A stretch of 64,000 bases of DNA, taken from NCBI GenBank assembly GCA_037974335.1, contig CM075760.1:53837890-53901889 (forward strand), in the 5' to 3' direction. The position numbers were made by a program, and so were the translations under genes. This DNA comes from Prionace glauca. Lineage: Eukaryota; Chordata; Chondrichthyes; Carcharhiniformes; Carcharhinidae. Positions 42,628 to 55,872 of this stretch are shown one piece after another (the first letter of the stretch is position 1; every line of letters starts with the position of its first letter). The notes under the pieces were generated by a model. The model was not told where the DNA came from. It searched no databases and saw only the letters and a program-made list of their open reading frames with translations.

Positions 42628-43212
42628 AGACCGCAGCTGGAGTACTGTGTGCAGTTTTGGGCGCCGTACTTACGCAAGGATATTTTGGCCTTGGAGGGAG
42701 TGCAGAGGAGGTTTACTAGGCTGATGCCGGAGTTGAGGGGGTTGAGCTATGAGGAGAGGCTGAATAAATTAGGCTTGTACTCGTTAGAGTTTAAAAGAAT
42801 GAGGGGAGATCTCATTGAGACGTATAAGATGATGAATGAGATGGATAGGATAGAGGTGGCAAGACCCTTCCCGCTCAGAAAGGATAGTAGGACTAGGGGG
42901 CACAGCCTCAAGATAAGGGGGGGGGGTGGTTTAGAACGGAGTTGAGGAGGAACTTCTTCACTCAAAGGGTGGTGAATCTCTGGAATTCTCTGCCCATTGA
43001 AGTGGTGGAGGCTGCCTCGCTAAATATTTTTAAGATGAGGGTTGATGGGTTTCTGATAAGAGAGGGGATTAAGGGTTATGGGGAGAGGGCGGGAAAGTGG
43101 AACTGAGCCACGACAGATCAGCCATGATCTTATTGAATGGCGGGGCAGGCTCGAAGGGCCAGATGGCCTACTCCTGCTCCTATTTCTTATGTCCTTATGT
43201 TGTTCTTATGAA
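42628..43212 (+). mobile_element. CR1-type LINE, 5'-truncated
   Basis: Starts at RPQLEYCVQFWAPYLRKD and runs to a ttcttatgtccttatgttgttctta tail. The frame is lost at a G-run near 42918. Confidence 0.88.
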
Positions 43213-43472
43213 TAAAGCAAAGGGAAAGATTCCACCTTTTAATAAATGTTGCAATAATCAAATTAAAATCAACGTCAATGAATCATGCATTAGCAGACAA
43301 ACAGTATTTGAATAGACAGGATAAATTTGACTTTTAAAAAGCTCAGACAATAAAAACAGGTTTCACAAAATCACAAACATTTTCCCCCCTCAGTATATTT
43401 GGCTCTAATTTCAGTTCAAGAGTTCCACAACTCTCTGTATTTCCAGGGGGAGAAAGAAAGTATTTTACTCAC

Positions 43473-44205
43473 AAATATGAGCTGGAGGAGGAAGTTTGAG
43501 TCTGTGTGAAGCTAAAAACAGAAGCTGTGCTGTTTCAAATCAAACTGCGGGACTTGGAGAAAATGATGGGAAGAGATTTTGCAAAGTCCCCTCCCCCACT
43601 CCCTCAGCTGGCAGCCCAGCACGCAAGCGCAGAGAGCGCTGCTGAGCCGAGCTGTCCGGAGCAGGCGCAGTGCGGCTGCCGCCAGCGGTGGCTCTCGATG
43701 TCTTTTTGGAACAGCCGGAGGGGGGAGGGGGAGATCACCGAGCGGCTTCTCGCTCTGGCCGGAGCCGCCAGCCGCTTGTCTGGAAACCTTGGCTCGAGGA
43801 GGGGCAGAGGGGAACAATGGGTGGGGGCGGGGCTCCCGGGTCCGCGCGCCCGGGCCTGCGCACTGGAACCCCGAGATGTCATGGCAGAGCAGACTGATTC
43901 CTGTTGGCTGATTCAAACGCTCAGTCTCCCATTGGAGCAAAAAGACAACATTGCGGTTTGGACAAAAGCCCCGCGCGGCCGGAGGTCAAAGAGTCTCCGC
44001 CCCCACGTGGGCTCTGGTTCCGCTTCCTCGTTGTCTTCATTGACCAATGGGAAGAGCTGGAGGACCGGAAGGACTCTGATCATCCAGCCAATCAGAGTGC
44101 GGGATCACCCCGTGTTGTCTGAATGTGGAGCTGGTCAAGTGGCTGCTTCTCTCTCTCTTCAGATTCAGCCTCACACATCACAAATTTCTCCTCAGTCCAA
44201 TATCT
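43473..44205. promoter_or_regulatory. CpG island 2: bidirectional promoter of a divergent zinc-finger pair
   Basis: GC- and CpG-rich, with ccaatgggaag and ccaatcagag boxes. On the left edge the minus strand has a donor (atattt/gtgagtaaaatac, exon end 43473). On the right edge the plus strand has the near-identical donor (atatct/gtgagtaaaacac, exon end 44205). Each would join to the acceptor of the minus-strand gene (41.9 kb) and the plus-strand gene (46.8 kb). A block of about 100 bases (gagatcaccgagcggcttct onwards) recurs in CpG island 3. The long open frames across it reflect GC content. Confidence 0.8.
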
Positions 44206-44758
44206 GTGAGTAAAACACTTTACATTTCTTTTCTCATTATGGGGAAATTGGGGACTTGCAGCAACTGCAGGGAAAGGAAGTGAATCCAGGGAGGCTGCAG
44301 ATTCTGGAAAGATTGGCCCAGGTCTATCTCCGTCTTGAACACATTGGTATCCTTTGCTCCTTCAGCTTGACACATTTATTTGTCTGGCTACTGGGATGGT
44401 CTCTTTCCGAATGTTCACAATTAAAGAGGTGGTTTTCCCAGTGGATGGCTAACCTTCAAGGGGACAGTAAATTAATATAGCACCCAGGTATACCTGGTGT
44501 TGTTGCGGTACATATCAGACATTATTTATGGTTCTGTAAAATGTTTACTGTTATTTCTACACTTTAATATAGTACTGTATATCTTTGGGGTCCTTGCAAA
44601 ATAGAAGAGATCATTCAACAGTTCCAGTCCTTCCCAATCCTTCATCAAACAATCTAGTCAGCTCCATTTCTCCCTAAATAACTGTACTTGTGGAAGTTTA
44701 TTTGTTTCACATACCCACCCGTTCCGTTTTGAAATAAGTGACCACTACTTCCACAATC

Positions 44759-45552
44759 TTAAGAACATAAGAACATAAGAAATAGGAGCAGGAGTAGGCC
44801 ATCTGGCCCTTCGAGCCTGCCCCGCCATTCAATAAGATCATGGCTGATCTGTCGTGACTCAGCTCCACCTTCCCGCCCTCTCCCCATAACCCTTAATCCC
44901 TGCTCTTATCAAAAACCCATCAACCCGTTTCTTAAAAATATTTAGCGAGGCAGCCTCCACCACTTCAACGGGCAGAAAATTCCAGAGATTCACCATCCTT
45001 TGAGTGAAGAAGTTCCTCCTCAACTCTGTTCTAAACCGCCCCCCCTTTATCTTGAGGCTGTGCCCCCTAGTCCTACTGTCTTTTTTGAGCGGGAAGAGTC
45101 TCTCCACCTCTATCCTATCCATCCCATTCATCATCTTATACGTCTCAATGAGATCTCCCCTCATTCTTCTAAACTCTAACGAGTACAAGCCTAGTTTATT
45201 CAGCCTCTCCTCATAGCTCAATCCCCTCAACTCCGGTATCAGCCGAGTAAACCTCCTCTGCACTCCCTCCAGGGCCAAAATATCCTTGCGCAGGTGCGGC
45301 GCCCAAAACTGCACACAGTACTCCAGCTGCGGCCTCACCAATGCCCTATACAGCTGCAGCAAGACCTCCCTACTTTTATATTCAATCCCCCTCGCTATGA
45401 AGGCCAGCATCCCATTCGCCTTCCTGACCACCTGCTGCACCTGCAAGCTGGGTTTTTGCGACTCATGCACAAGGACCCCGAGGTCCCTCTGCACCGTCGC
45501 CTGCTGCAGTTTTTCGCCCCGTAAGTAATAGTCCTTCCTACCATTCCTCATA
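44759..45552 (-). mobile_element. CR1-type LINE, 5'-truncated, open frame
   Basis: The minus strand has an uninterrupted 230-codon frame (45551-44859) from YYLRGEKLQQATVQRDL to KGYGERAGRWS, then the 3' UTR and a tail of ttcttatgttcttatg read on the minus strand. It is close to the 24.0 kb copy. It is a young but non-autonomous fragment. Confidence 0.92.
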
Positions 45553-45676
45553 CCAAAGGAGGCAGATTATGACTATTCACTTTCTAAATAATATTCTTCC
45601 TCAAATACCCTGCTACTATACTGCTAATTAAGAAATAGAGTACGGTAGAACACACATTTTTCATCCAGTTATGTAC

Positions 45677-46005
45677 ATGATGTGGAGATGCTGGTGTTGT
45701 ACCGGGGTGAGCACGGTAAGACGTCTCACCACACCAGATTAAAGTCTAATAGATTCATATGGAATCCACAATGTGGAGGTGCTGGTGTTGGACTGGGATA
45801 GGCACAGTAAGAAGTCTCACAACACCAGATTAAAGTCCAACAGGTTCATTTCAAAACACAACACCAGATTAAAGTCCAACAGGTTCATTTGGAATCACCA
45901 GTTTTCGGAGCGCTGCTCCTTCAACAGATGTCTCATCTGATGAAGAAGCAGCACTCCAAAAGCTCATGATACAAACAAACCTGTTGGACTTTAACCCAGT
46001 TATAT
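45677..46005 (+). mobile_element. Penelope-type terminal repeats, several partial copies in a row
   Basis: The block starting gatgtggagatgctggtgtt appears at 45677 and again (aatgtggaggtgctggtgtt) near 45771, then aacaccagattaaagtccaa appears twice more, and the array ends in the opposite orientation (aaacctgttggactttaacc). It contains CTGATGA at 45936-45942 with a following caaaag. Confidence 0.75.
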
Positions 46006-46104
46006 ATATTCACATGATATATACTACTGCGTGTTAAGAATTTCAGGTTTCTTTGAAGCTGTCAATTAGAACAAATCACTCCTTCACTATATATTTTTTA
46101 AAAC

Positions 46105-46240
46105 AGTAAAGGAATTAAGTGTTATGATGAGGTAAGTGGAGCAAGGTCCATGAAAAGATCAACTATGATCTTATTGAATGCAGAGCAGCTCGGGAGGTCT
46201 GGTGCTGTACTTCTGCTTCTAGTTCTTATGTTCTTGTAAC
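46105..46240 (+). mobile_element. CR1-type LINE 3' end, diverged
   Basis: aaaggaattaagtgttatga through gatcttattgaatgcagagc to the tail ttcttatgttcttg. Confidence 0.65.
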
Positions 46241-46519
46241 TGTTTGACTGATATTTGGACAGCAGAGTGAAAATGGCAAAAATTGCTGGAATTTTACCGG
46301 CACACAGCCCGAAGCTCATATGACCCCGTAATAGAATGCCATGCTGCACACCTCACCTGCCCTAATTCTGGGGCAAATGTGCCAGTAAAATTTTGGCCAA
46401 TGTGTCTGGGTGGATTTTTGAGGAATTATAGAGGAAAGAAGATTCTATAGAAACTAGAATTTTTGGTTTTGAATTTCTATTCTGCACAAAGTGACAACTT
46501 TCATGAACTGCTTTTACAG

Positions 46520-46773
46520 GATATTTGGAGACGATTTGCAGACATACATCCCAAAAGATTTTAAGCAACAGCGTAACTGGAAAAGCACCAAGACGCACAC
46601 ACACAGCCAAGTGAGTGCTTCAGTGAACTGACTGTGGAAAGAGCTTTAACCAGTTACACAGCCTGAAAAAATATCACACCATTCACAGTGAGGGGAAACA
46701 GTACACGCGTTGTGTGTGTGGACGAGACTTCAACTGATCATCGAACCTGGAGAGAGACAAGGACACCTGCATC
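46520..46773 (+). other. Terminal-exon start with relic fingers
   Basis: The acceptor ctgcttttacag ends at 46519. Finger-like text CGKSFNQLHSLKKYHTIHSE, then RCVCGRDFN, TGA, SSNLERDKDTCI runs in frame into the ATG at 46774. The TGA is at the same place as in the paralogues. Confidence 0.7.
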
Positions 46774-48113
46774 ATGGAGACACCATGGAAATGTGGGGAC
46801 TGTGGGAAGAAATTCAGATACCCATCAGAGCTGGAGATTCATCGACGCAGTCACACAGGGGAGAAACCATTCACCTGTTTCAAATGTGGGAGGGGATTCA
46901 GTAATTCATCCAACTTATTGAAACACAACGGGTTCACAGTGAGGAGAGGCCGTTCACCTGTTCTGACTGTGGCAAGGGATTCAAATCCTTATCAGTGCTA
47001 GAGATTCATTGGCGGATTCACACTGGAGAGAGGCCATTCACCTGCTCCGAGTGTGGGAAGAGATTCGCTCATTTATCCAACTTTCTGACACACAAGCGGG
47101 TTCACACTGGGGAGAGGCCTTTCTCCTGCTCTGTGTGTGAGAAGAGATTCAGTGATTCATCCAGTCTGCGGAAACACAAGCAAGTTCACACTGGAGAGAG
47201 CCCTTTCTCCTGCTGTGTGTGTAGGAAGAGATTCAGAGATTCATCCACCCTGCGGAAGCATGAGCAAGTTCACACTGGGGAGAGGCCATTCACCTGCTCT
47301 GACTGTGGGAAAGGATTCACTCGGTCATCCCACCTGCTGATGCACCAACAAATCCACACAGGGGAGAGATCTTTCACCTGCACCGTGTGTGGGAAGGGAT
47401 TCAGTGCATCATCTACCTTGCAGAACCACCAGGCAGTTCATACTGGGGAGAGGCCATTCCCCTGCTCCGTGTGTGGGAAGGCATTTACACAGTTATCTGC
47501 CCTGCTGCGACACCAGGCAGTTCACACTGGAGAGAGGCCATTCCCCTGCTCTGTGTGTGGGAAAAGATTCAGAGATTCATCCACCCTGCGAAAGCACGAG
47601 CAAGTTCACATGGGGAAAGACCATTCACCTGCTCTGACTGTGGGAAGGGATTCACTCGGTCATCCCATCTGCTGATGCATCAACGAGTTCACACAGGGGA
47701 GAGACCTTTCACCTGCACCGTGTGTGGGAAGGGATTCAGTGCATCATCTACCCTGCAGAACCATCAGGCTGTTCACACTGGGGAGAAGCCATTCCCCTGC
47801 TCTGTGTGCGGGAAGGGGTTTACTAGGTCCATCAGTCTGCAGAAACACCAGCAAATTCACTCTGGAGAGCCTGTTCACCTGCACTGAGTGTGGGAAGGGA
47901 TTCATTCATTCCTCCAGCCTCTGGAAACACCAGCGAGTTCACACCGGGGAGAAGCCATTCACCTGCGCTGAACGTGGGAAGGGATTTGCTGATCCTTCCA
48001 ACCTGTGGAAGCACAAGCAAGTTCACACAGAGGAGAGAGGCTGTTTACCTGCTCCGAGTGTAGGAAAGGATTCACAGGCATCCAAGCTGCTGAGACACTG
48101 GCAATCACACTGA
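46774..48113 (+). pseudogene. C2H2 zinc-finger pseudogene, about 15-16 fingers
   Basis: ATG 46774 ([14 protein letters not shown]) opens two fingers. The frame is then lost near 46927 (aaacacaacggg lacks a C), near 47611 (cacatgggg for cacactgggg), near 47868 (gagagcctg lacks two or so bases) and near 48035. Between breaks the fingers are good: helices [63 protein letters not shown], then [27 protein letters not shown] again, [18 protein letters not shown] and ADPSNLWKH (which has a CAERGKGF cysteine loss). The repeated RDSST-TRSSH-SASST triplet shows a four-finger block duplication. It is very probably not coding. Confidence 0.88.
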
Positions 48114-48149
48114 TTAGAGACCTTTTAAATACTCTGCCTGTGGGTGTGA

Positions 48150-48780
48150 ATTGTATAATTTGAGGTTTAGTATACACAAGCAGTGGACATTGATTTACAT
48201 GAGCACATATAAAGATACACTTACTGACAAAGCATGGAATGGTTTGGGAATTATATACTTGTAATATTTCACTCTGTGAATAAATCTGTACTAAGTAAAA
48301 ATTGGTTCCACTTTCTTCCTTCACTATAAGGCTGTCAGGATTATAATGTGCTGACAGAGAATGTTTAAAAATACACACAGTTTCCAATCTGGCTTGTTTG
48401 AGAAGGAATAATGATATCTTTGATAAAAATCAGAAGAGAAAGATGCACATTGTCTTAAAACGACACAAACAATTTGACAGTTTAAAAGTCCTGCTTCAAG
48501 ATACAGGAGCAGATGGTGAAGAGTTTACGAGACTCATACAAGAGACTAGTGCAAAGTGTACAATGTTTCAAAATTGTTGGAGGATGCCATCACATCCCAA
48601 CAGTAAACCTGCCCTTTGCGTTTGGGGCTGAACCTGTGGCACCAGCTGAGTTTCTGAATGATGAGTTGTGAGATGTGTGTGAACACATGAACATTTTGGT
48701 CATGAACACGGCAGCTGAAAGATGGATGCTGTGAAAGGAATCAAGCAGTGATCGATTAAATGTTGCAGAAAATCTCAGCT
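48150..48780 (+). mobile_element. Fossil LTR-retrotransposon fragment (LTR end plus pol/integrase-like piece)
   Basis: The LTR-like end at about 48290-48360 matches the one near 40.2 kb. The following stretch resembles a pol region around an integrase zinc-binding domain. Broken and incomplete; family undetermined. The two fragments may derive from the same family. Confidence 0.45.
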
Positions 48781-49354
48781 GATCAGCTAAACTTCAAATT
48801 GATAACTGCGCTGATATGGACAATTCACGTAAAGAATTCACGTCAGTTGATTGGAGAGTATAATCCCTGTCAATTGGTCAATGGGAGAAATTCCAAATGA
48901 CCCTCTGTGCTGGATGATAGCCTTCCTGATTTACAAGGGTGATAATTAGTGCAAATTTTATTTATTTATTAGCTGATTGTTTCAGTAGTGCTTGAGCTAA
49001 AAAACTATTGCAGATCTTAGAAGAGGAGTGTCTTATAATGTAATACTTAATTTTGTACAAAGACCATAATGTTTATCTTTTTCTTTTGTTTGTGTGTGTT
49101 GTTACAATTAGGGTTGAGAACATTAATATTTAACAAGAAATCCAAACACCCATTACAAGATTCCAGATTTTTAAACAAAATCAAACTTCACTGTATATAA
49201 AATATTAAAAACCAGCTCAATGAATTATATTTTGTAAAGATTTATGCTGTAAACTCAGTTCTGACTCCAAACATGAACTCTATTTTCACTCTCTACAGAT
49301 GCTGCCAGACCTGCTGAGATTTTGCAGCATATTTCCTTTTTTGTACTTTTTTTT

Positions 49355-49690
49355 TAGAACCCTACAGTGCAGAAACAGGCCCTTCGGCCCATCGAGTCTG
49401 CACCGAACACAATCCCACCCAGACCTTATCCCCATATCCCTACACATTTACCTGCTAATCCCTCTAACCTACACATCCCAGGACACTAAGGGGCAATTTT
49501 AGCATAGCCAATGAACCTAACCCGCACATCTTTGGACTGTGGGAGGAAACCGGAGCACCCGGAGAAAACCCACGCATACACGAGGAGAATGTGCAAACTC
49601 CACACAGGCAGTGACCCGAGCCGGGAATCGAACCCAGGACCCTGGAGCTGTGAAGCAGCAGTGCTAACCACTGTGCTACCGTGCCGCCCT
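49355..49690 (-). mobile_element. HE1-like SINE, near complete
   Basis: Read on the minus strand: head GGCACGGTAGCACAGTGG and GGGTTCGATTCCCGG (B box), body tttgcacattctcctcgtgt, 3' end gatgggccgaagggcctgtt and a ctgcactgtagggttct tail. It is the best-preserved SINE of this family here. Confidence 0.9.
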
Positions 49691-50008
49691 TATAAACCCT
49701 TATACTTAATATCTTGAACGTACATTCAATTCTGTTCCTGTAACTCTCAAAAGATATGTCAAAGCTCCCAGAATTCATTTTAATTCCCCTCAGTATTCCA
49801 GCTATACTCCAGGCTCCAAGATTTCATGAGGATTTGATTGATTCTATTAGTTTTCGGCTAAACAACTGCCCAACTTTTCTTTGAGTTTTCAAAATTGACT
49901 CAAAACATGGACTCCTCAATCCAAGCATGGACTTCACTGTTTTCCTGCTGAGGGATTTAAACATTGGGAACACCCATGGTTCCGAATGACCTCCTCGGCT
50001 CCCGCCCC

Positions 50009-50138
50009 CACAGCTGCTTCACAGCTCCCACTCCCACAGCTGCTTCACGGCTCCCGCTCCCACAGCTGGTTCACGGCTCCCACTCCCACAGCTGGTTCAC
50101 GGCTCCCGCTCCCACAGCTGCTTCACGGCTCCTGCTCC
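50009..50138 (+). repeat. 26-bp minisatellite, five copies
   Basis: cacagctg(c/g)ttcacggct followed by ccc(g/a)ctcc repeats at 50009, 50035, 50061, 50087 and 50113. Confidence 0.95.
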
Positions 50139-50142
50139 AACA

Positions 50143-50455
50143 TGGTAGTTGAGATACTGAATCCCTTCACACACAGAGCAGGTGAACGGCCTCTCCCCAG
50201 AGTGAACTCACTGGTGTCTCAGCAGGGTGGTTGAGATACTGAATCCCTTCACACACAGAGCAGGTGAACAGCCTCTCCCCAGAGTGAACTCACTGGTGTC
50301 TCAGCAGGGTGGTTGAGATACTGAATCCCTTCACACACAGAGCAGGTGAACAGCCTCTCCCCAGAGTGAACTCGCTGGTGTCTCAGCAGGGTGGTTGAGA
50401 TACTGAATCCCTTCCCACACACAGAGCAGGTGAACGGCCTCTCCCCAGTATAAAC
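50143..50455 (-). repeat. 82-bp tandem repeat derived from a zinc finger
   Basis: ttgagatactgaatccctt recurs at 50149, 50231, 50313 and 50395, exactly 82 bases apart. On the minus strand each unit is a C2H2 finger plus linker (FTCSVC ... LLRHQ, HSGER) lacking two bases compared with the normal 84, so it cannot code through. The fourth unit keeps 84-type text. The linker arginine codon is TGA in several units. Confidence 0.92.
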
Positions 50456-50950
50456 TCATCGATGTGTGAACTCGTCGACGCTCTTGTAAACATATAATAA
50501 TCTCTGAAATATTACCTGTTGCCTGTCTCCCATTATACCTTTTGATGCAGTTTCCTATCTCAGAAAACTTGCCCCTCATATTTTAGTTTTCTCCTGTGAG
50601 AAACACCCACATAAATTAAACTAAAGAACCATATAACTACCGCAGCCCATCTCCATGGCAATGTCACATACTTTGGTGGGGTTCCAAACAGAATTACAAA
50701 TTAACTACCTTTGAACTTACAATGTGCCTTTACTCTTGTGATCCTTGTGAAATTTGAAGACAAGAAACGTGCTCTTCCAGGCTCAAAGATCATCAGCCCA
50801 CTGTAGTCAAAGCCGTGAGTCCGGCCAGTCCAGCATCAAGAAACCTTCTGACTCTCCCCATTGACCAACTGGGAGAATGAACAAAATGCAGTCCTGGACA
50901 TAAGTGAGAGCAAAAACAATAACAGCAGAATCCAAACCCTGGAGTCACTT
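50456..50950. other. Flank between finger-derived satellite and zinc-finger gene
   Basis: No gene seen. The stretch from about 50850 to 50960 (ttgaccaactgggagaatga and acaaaatgcagtcctggaca) matches the 3' flanks at 30.1 kb and 57.0 kb, so it is shared zinc-finger-gene 3' UTR. Confidence 0.5.
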
Positions 50951-51026
50951 GTGAATTCGCTGGTGTCTCAGCAGGTGAAATGAGTGAACAATTCCATTCC
51001 CACGTTGAGAGCAGATGAATCACCCC

Positions 51027-52560
<1,534 letters not shown>

Positions 52561-52861
52561 ACTTACAAAAAAATCATAGCCAGAACAGACAATTCTAGCT
52601 TCTATAGGAACATCCTTTCCTCTGTCATTAATGAAAATCTGTAAATCTGCATCCCTCAAATTCCCCCTCCATTCTCACGCTGCCGTATCTAACATTCAGC
52701 CACCCAAAACTCCTGATGGTGCTGATTCAGGGTGAATGACATGCTCACTGCTTACTGTCCTGGACATCTTGGTCATAACAGAGTTCTCCTATCTAGAGAG
52801 ACTAAATAATCTGGTTCTTCGGAGTTTAGAAGAGTGAGGATGACCTTATTCAAACATATAA

Positions 52862-52984
52862 TTTGATTTGATTTATTATTGTCGCATGTATTAATATGCA
52901 GCGAAAAGTATTTTTCTTGCGTGCTATACAGATAAAGTATACCATTCATAGAGAAGGAAAGGAGAATGCAGAATGCTGGAGTGT
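52862..52984 (-). mobile_element. L2-type LINE 3' end, first half (split by CR1)
   Basis: atttgatttgatttattatt followed by gtcgcatgtattaatatgc is the L2 3' end on the minus strand. The element continues at 53866. Confidence 0.75.
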
Positions 52985-53862
52985 GAAGAACATAGAACAT
53001 AGAACATTACAGCGCACAACAGACCCTTCGGCCCACGATGTTGTGCCGACCAGTTACAAAAACAATGATCCACTAGCCTAAACCAATCCCTTTTCGTCCA
53101 TAAACCTATCCGCAGATCTCTTAAACGCCCCCAAACTAGGCGCATTTACAACTGCAGCTGGCAGGGCATTCCAGTCCCTCATCACCCTCTGGGTAAAGAA
53201 CCTACCCCTGACATCAGTCCTATAACTACCCCCCCTTAATTTAAAGTCGTGCCCCCTCGTGCTAGCTTTCTCCATCCTAGGAAAAAGGCTATCACTATCT
53301 ACCCTGTCTAAACCTCTAATCATCTTATATGTTTCAATAAGGTCCCCTCTTAGCCGCCTTCTTTCCAGCGAAAACAACCCCAAATCTCTCAGTCTCTCCT
53401 CATAGGATGTCCCCTCCATACCAGGCAACATCCTGGTAAACCTCTTCTGCACCCTCTCCAAAGCCTCTCCATCCTTCCTGTAAAGTGGGGACCAGAACTG
53501 CACACAAAACTCCAAGTGCGGCCGCACCAGAGTTGTGTACAGTTGCATCATGACGCTGCGACTCCTAAATTCAATCCCCCTGCAAACTATGACACCCTTC
53601 CTCACAATCTACCACACCTCCGACTTTGGTGTCATCAGCAAACTTACTAATCCACCCAACTATACCCTCATCCAGATCATTAATAAAAATTACAAACAGC
53701 AGTGGCCCCAAAACAGATCCCTGAGGCACACCACTCGTAACCGAACTCCATGACGAATATTTACCATCAACCACCACCCTCTGTCTCCTATCTGCTAGCC
53801 AATTCCTGATCCAATTACCTAGATCACCCCAATCCCATACATCTGCATTTATGGGAGCAACT
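52985..53862 (-). mobile_element. CR1-type LINE of a second subfamily, inserted in L2
   Basis: The minus strand encodes [20 protein letters not shown] and [13 protein letters not shown] (motifs B and C), then after an internal deletion near 53.60 kb MMQLYTTLVRPHLEFCVQFW to the end FMDEKGLV. The 3' tail, read on the plus strand, is gaacatagaacatagaacat. This subfamily differs from the ttcttatg-tailed copies. Confidence 0.88.
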
Positions 53863-54175
53863 TAATCCAAAAATCTGACATCAGCAGGGAAGAAGCTGTT
53901 GCTGAGTCGGTTGGGACATGACCTCAGACTTTTGTATCTTTTTCCCGATGGACGAAGGTGGAAGAGAGAATGTCCGGAGTGCGCGGGGTCCTTAATTATG
54001 GTGGCTACTTTGCCAAGGCAGTGGGAAGTGTAGACAGAATCAATGGATGGGAGGCTGGTTTGGGCTACATTCACGACATTTTGTAGTTCCTTGCGGTCTT
54101 GAGCAGAGCAGGAGCCATACCAAGCTGTGATACAACCAGAAAGAATGCTTTCTATGGTTCGATCTGTAAATGTGT
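53863..54175 (-). mobile_element. L2-type LINE, second half
   Basis: Continues the L2 interrupted at 52984: the text gcagggaagaagctgttgc and agtgcgcggggtccttaattatg matches the 16.7-17.1 kb L2 copy. Strand minus. Confidence 0.75.
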
Positions 54176-54179
54176 ATGA

Positions 54180-54528
54180 GATCCTGAGGGAGTTTGATAG
54201 GGTAGATGGTGAGATATTTCCATGAGTGGAAGAGTCTGAACAAGCTACAAGTTAAAGGGCCAGTCATTTAAACCTGAGGTGCAGAGAAATGTCTTCTCAC
54301 AGAACATGGTGAATCTCTGGAATTCTCTGCTCCAAAGGATGGTAGAGGCTGAATCATTAGAAGTATTTAGAATGGAGGTGGATAAATATTTGATAGATTG
54401 AGGAATAGAGGGCAATGGGGAAATGGCTCACAAAAGGAGGCCGGTATTGATCAGCTCTGATTGTATTGAACGGCAGGGTCGCTTGAAGGGCCTGGTGGCC
54501 TCTCCTGCTTCTATTTCTTGTGATCAGT
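54180..54528 (+). mobile_element. CR1-type LINE 3' end, old
   Basis: atggtgaatctctggaattc through gtattgaacggcagggtcgc to cctgcttctatttcttgtgat. It is diverged from the young copies. Confidence 0.7.
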
Positions 54529-54601
54529 TGCTGCAGGTCCCAGTTTCCGCCCAGATTGAGGTAAGGAATGGAAAGAGGCAGAATGAAAGTGTTTTACTCA
54601 C

Positions 54602-54975
54602 AGATGTTGGAGACGGGGAAGTTTGAGCTGGCTGAAGATCAATCTTCATTTGCACAAAGCCCGCGCTCTGATTGGCTGGAGGACCAGCGTCCTTCCGGTC
54701 CTCCCACACTTCCCATTGGGCAACACCTCAGTGTGAAGGTCAAGGGTCGCCCCTCTCCCTTGGACATGCGCAGTCCCGGGGAGGGGGAGATCACCGAGCG
54801 GCTTCTCTCTCTGGCCGGAGCCGCCAGCCGCTTGTCTGGAAACCTTGGCTCGAGGAGGGGGAGGGGAACAATGGGTGGGGTGGGTGGGGTGGGGGGGGGG
54901 TTCCCTAGTCCGCGCGTGCGCACTGGAAATCCTGGGACGTCACCGCGGAGCAGAGTGATTCCTATTGGCTGATAT
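54602..54975. promoter_or_regulatory. CpG island 3: divergent promoter of a zinc-finger pair
   Basis: CpG-rich, sharing about 100 bases with island 2 (gagatcaccgagcggcttct to ggctcgaggagggg). The minus-strand donor (acatct/gtgagtaaaacac, exon end 54602) matches the donors of island 2 and leads to the minus-strand gene at 52.2 kb. On the plus side, at about 55040, the matching exon is present but the donor place reads ctgggaggg instead of gtgagt. Confidence 0.75.
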
Positions 54976-55205
54976 AGAGCTCCATTGTGATGTCACAAGA
55001 GTTGTCCAATGAGTGAAACCTCCTCCTCTGTGCAACATCTGGGAGGGAATCAATGTTTCCCCCTTTACATTTCTTTTCTCATTCTGGGGGAAATTGGGGA
55101 CTTGCAGCAACTGGAGGGAAAGGAAGTGAATCCAGTCTGTATATTCCACACGATTTTAGTCCAGTCATATGGGCATAGCTCTGTCTGGCAACCTGCATGG
55201 AGATT

Positions 55206-55311
55206 TTCAGCTAGTGACGTTTGCTACCAAATAAACCAGTTGGACTTTAACCTGGTGTTGTGAGACTTCTTACTGTTTACCCCAGTCCAACACCAACATC
55301 TCCACATCCAG
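55206..55311 (-). mobile_element. Penelope-type terminal repeat, solo
   Basis: gctaccaaataaaccagttggactt through tctccacatc, on the minus strand. It interrupts the sequence that reads continuously in arm A near 32175-32200. Confidence 0.8.
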
Positions 55312-55542
55312 GACAGGAAGCAGTGCGCATGGATCTGTCAATCAGCCTCAATCATCAATTTCAGGAGAATTGGGAGGGTGAATATTAGATACAACAGAGT
55401 GAGAATGGAGCAAGTGTGTGAGATGGAGATTTGTAGCCTTTGTGGAATGAGAGAGAAAGAATGTTTCATAGAAACTGGAATTGTCTATTCTGAATTTTGA
55501 TCCTATACTGATACTGATGACTTGTGTCAACTTGTTTTACAG

Positions 55543-55872
55543 GATATTGAAAGAGGAATCACAGGCTGAAATTTCAAATGTCAGGTCTAGATCTGGCAGA
55601 GTCATATTCCTTGGAACCTGAATATCATCGGCCATTGAACCTGGAAGGAGAATTGAAAAGATTTCAAACATCAGTGTGATTGGAAAAGCATCAACACACT
55701 TCCACATTCAAGTGAGAGTGTTCCAGTGCACTGACTGAAGAGCTTTAACCAGTTACACAGCCTGAATAAATATCACACCCTTCACAGTGGGGAGAGACTG
55801 AACATGTATTGTGTGTGTGGACGAGGCTTGAACTGATTGTCCACCCAAGGCAGAGGCAAGGTCGCCTGCATC
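55543..55872 (+). other. Terminal-exon start with relic fingers
   Basis: The acceptor cttgttttacag ends at 55542. Relic finger text ends YCVCGRGLN followed by TGA, then 12 codons in frame ([12 protein letters not shown]) to the ATG at 55873. Confidence 0.7.

Noticed and set aside
43506-44213. 235-codon open frame and several overlapping frames on both strands
   Set aside because: They lie in a CpG island where GC-rich sequence has few stops. No domain is seen, and splice donors on both edges fit a non-coding first exon better.
40085-48780. Treating the two LTR-type fragments as one element
   Set aside because: They are 8 kb apart with a zinc-finger pair and CpG island between them, and only the LTR-like end is shared. 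They are recorded as separate fossils.
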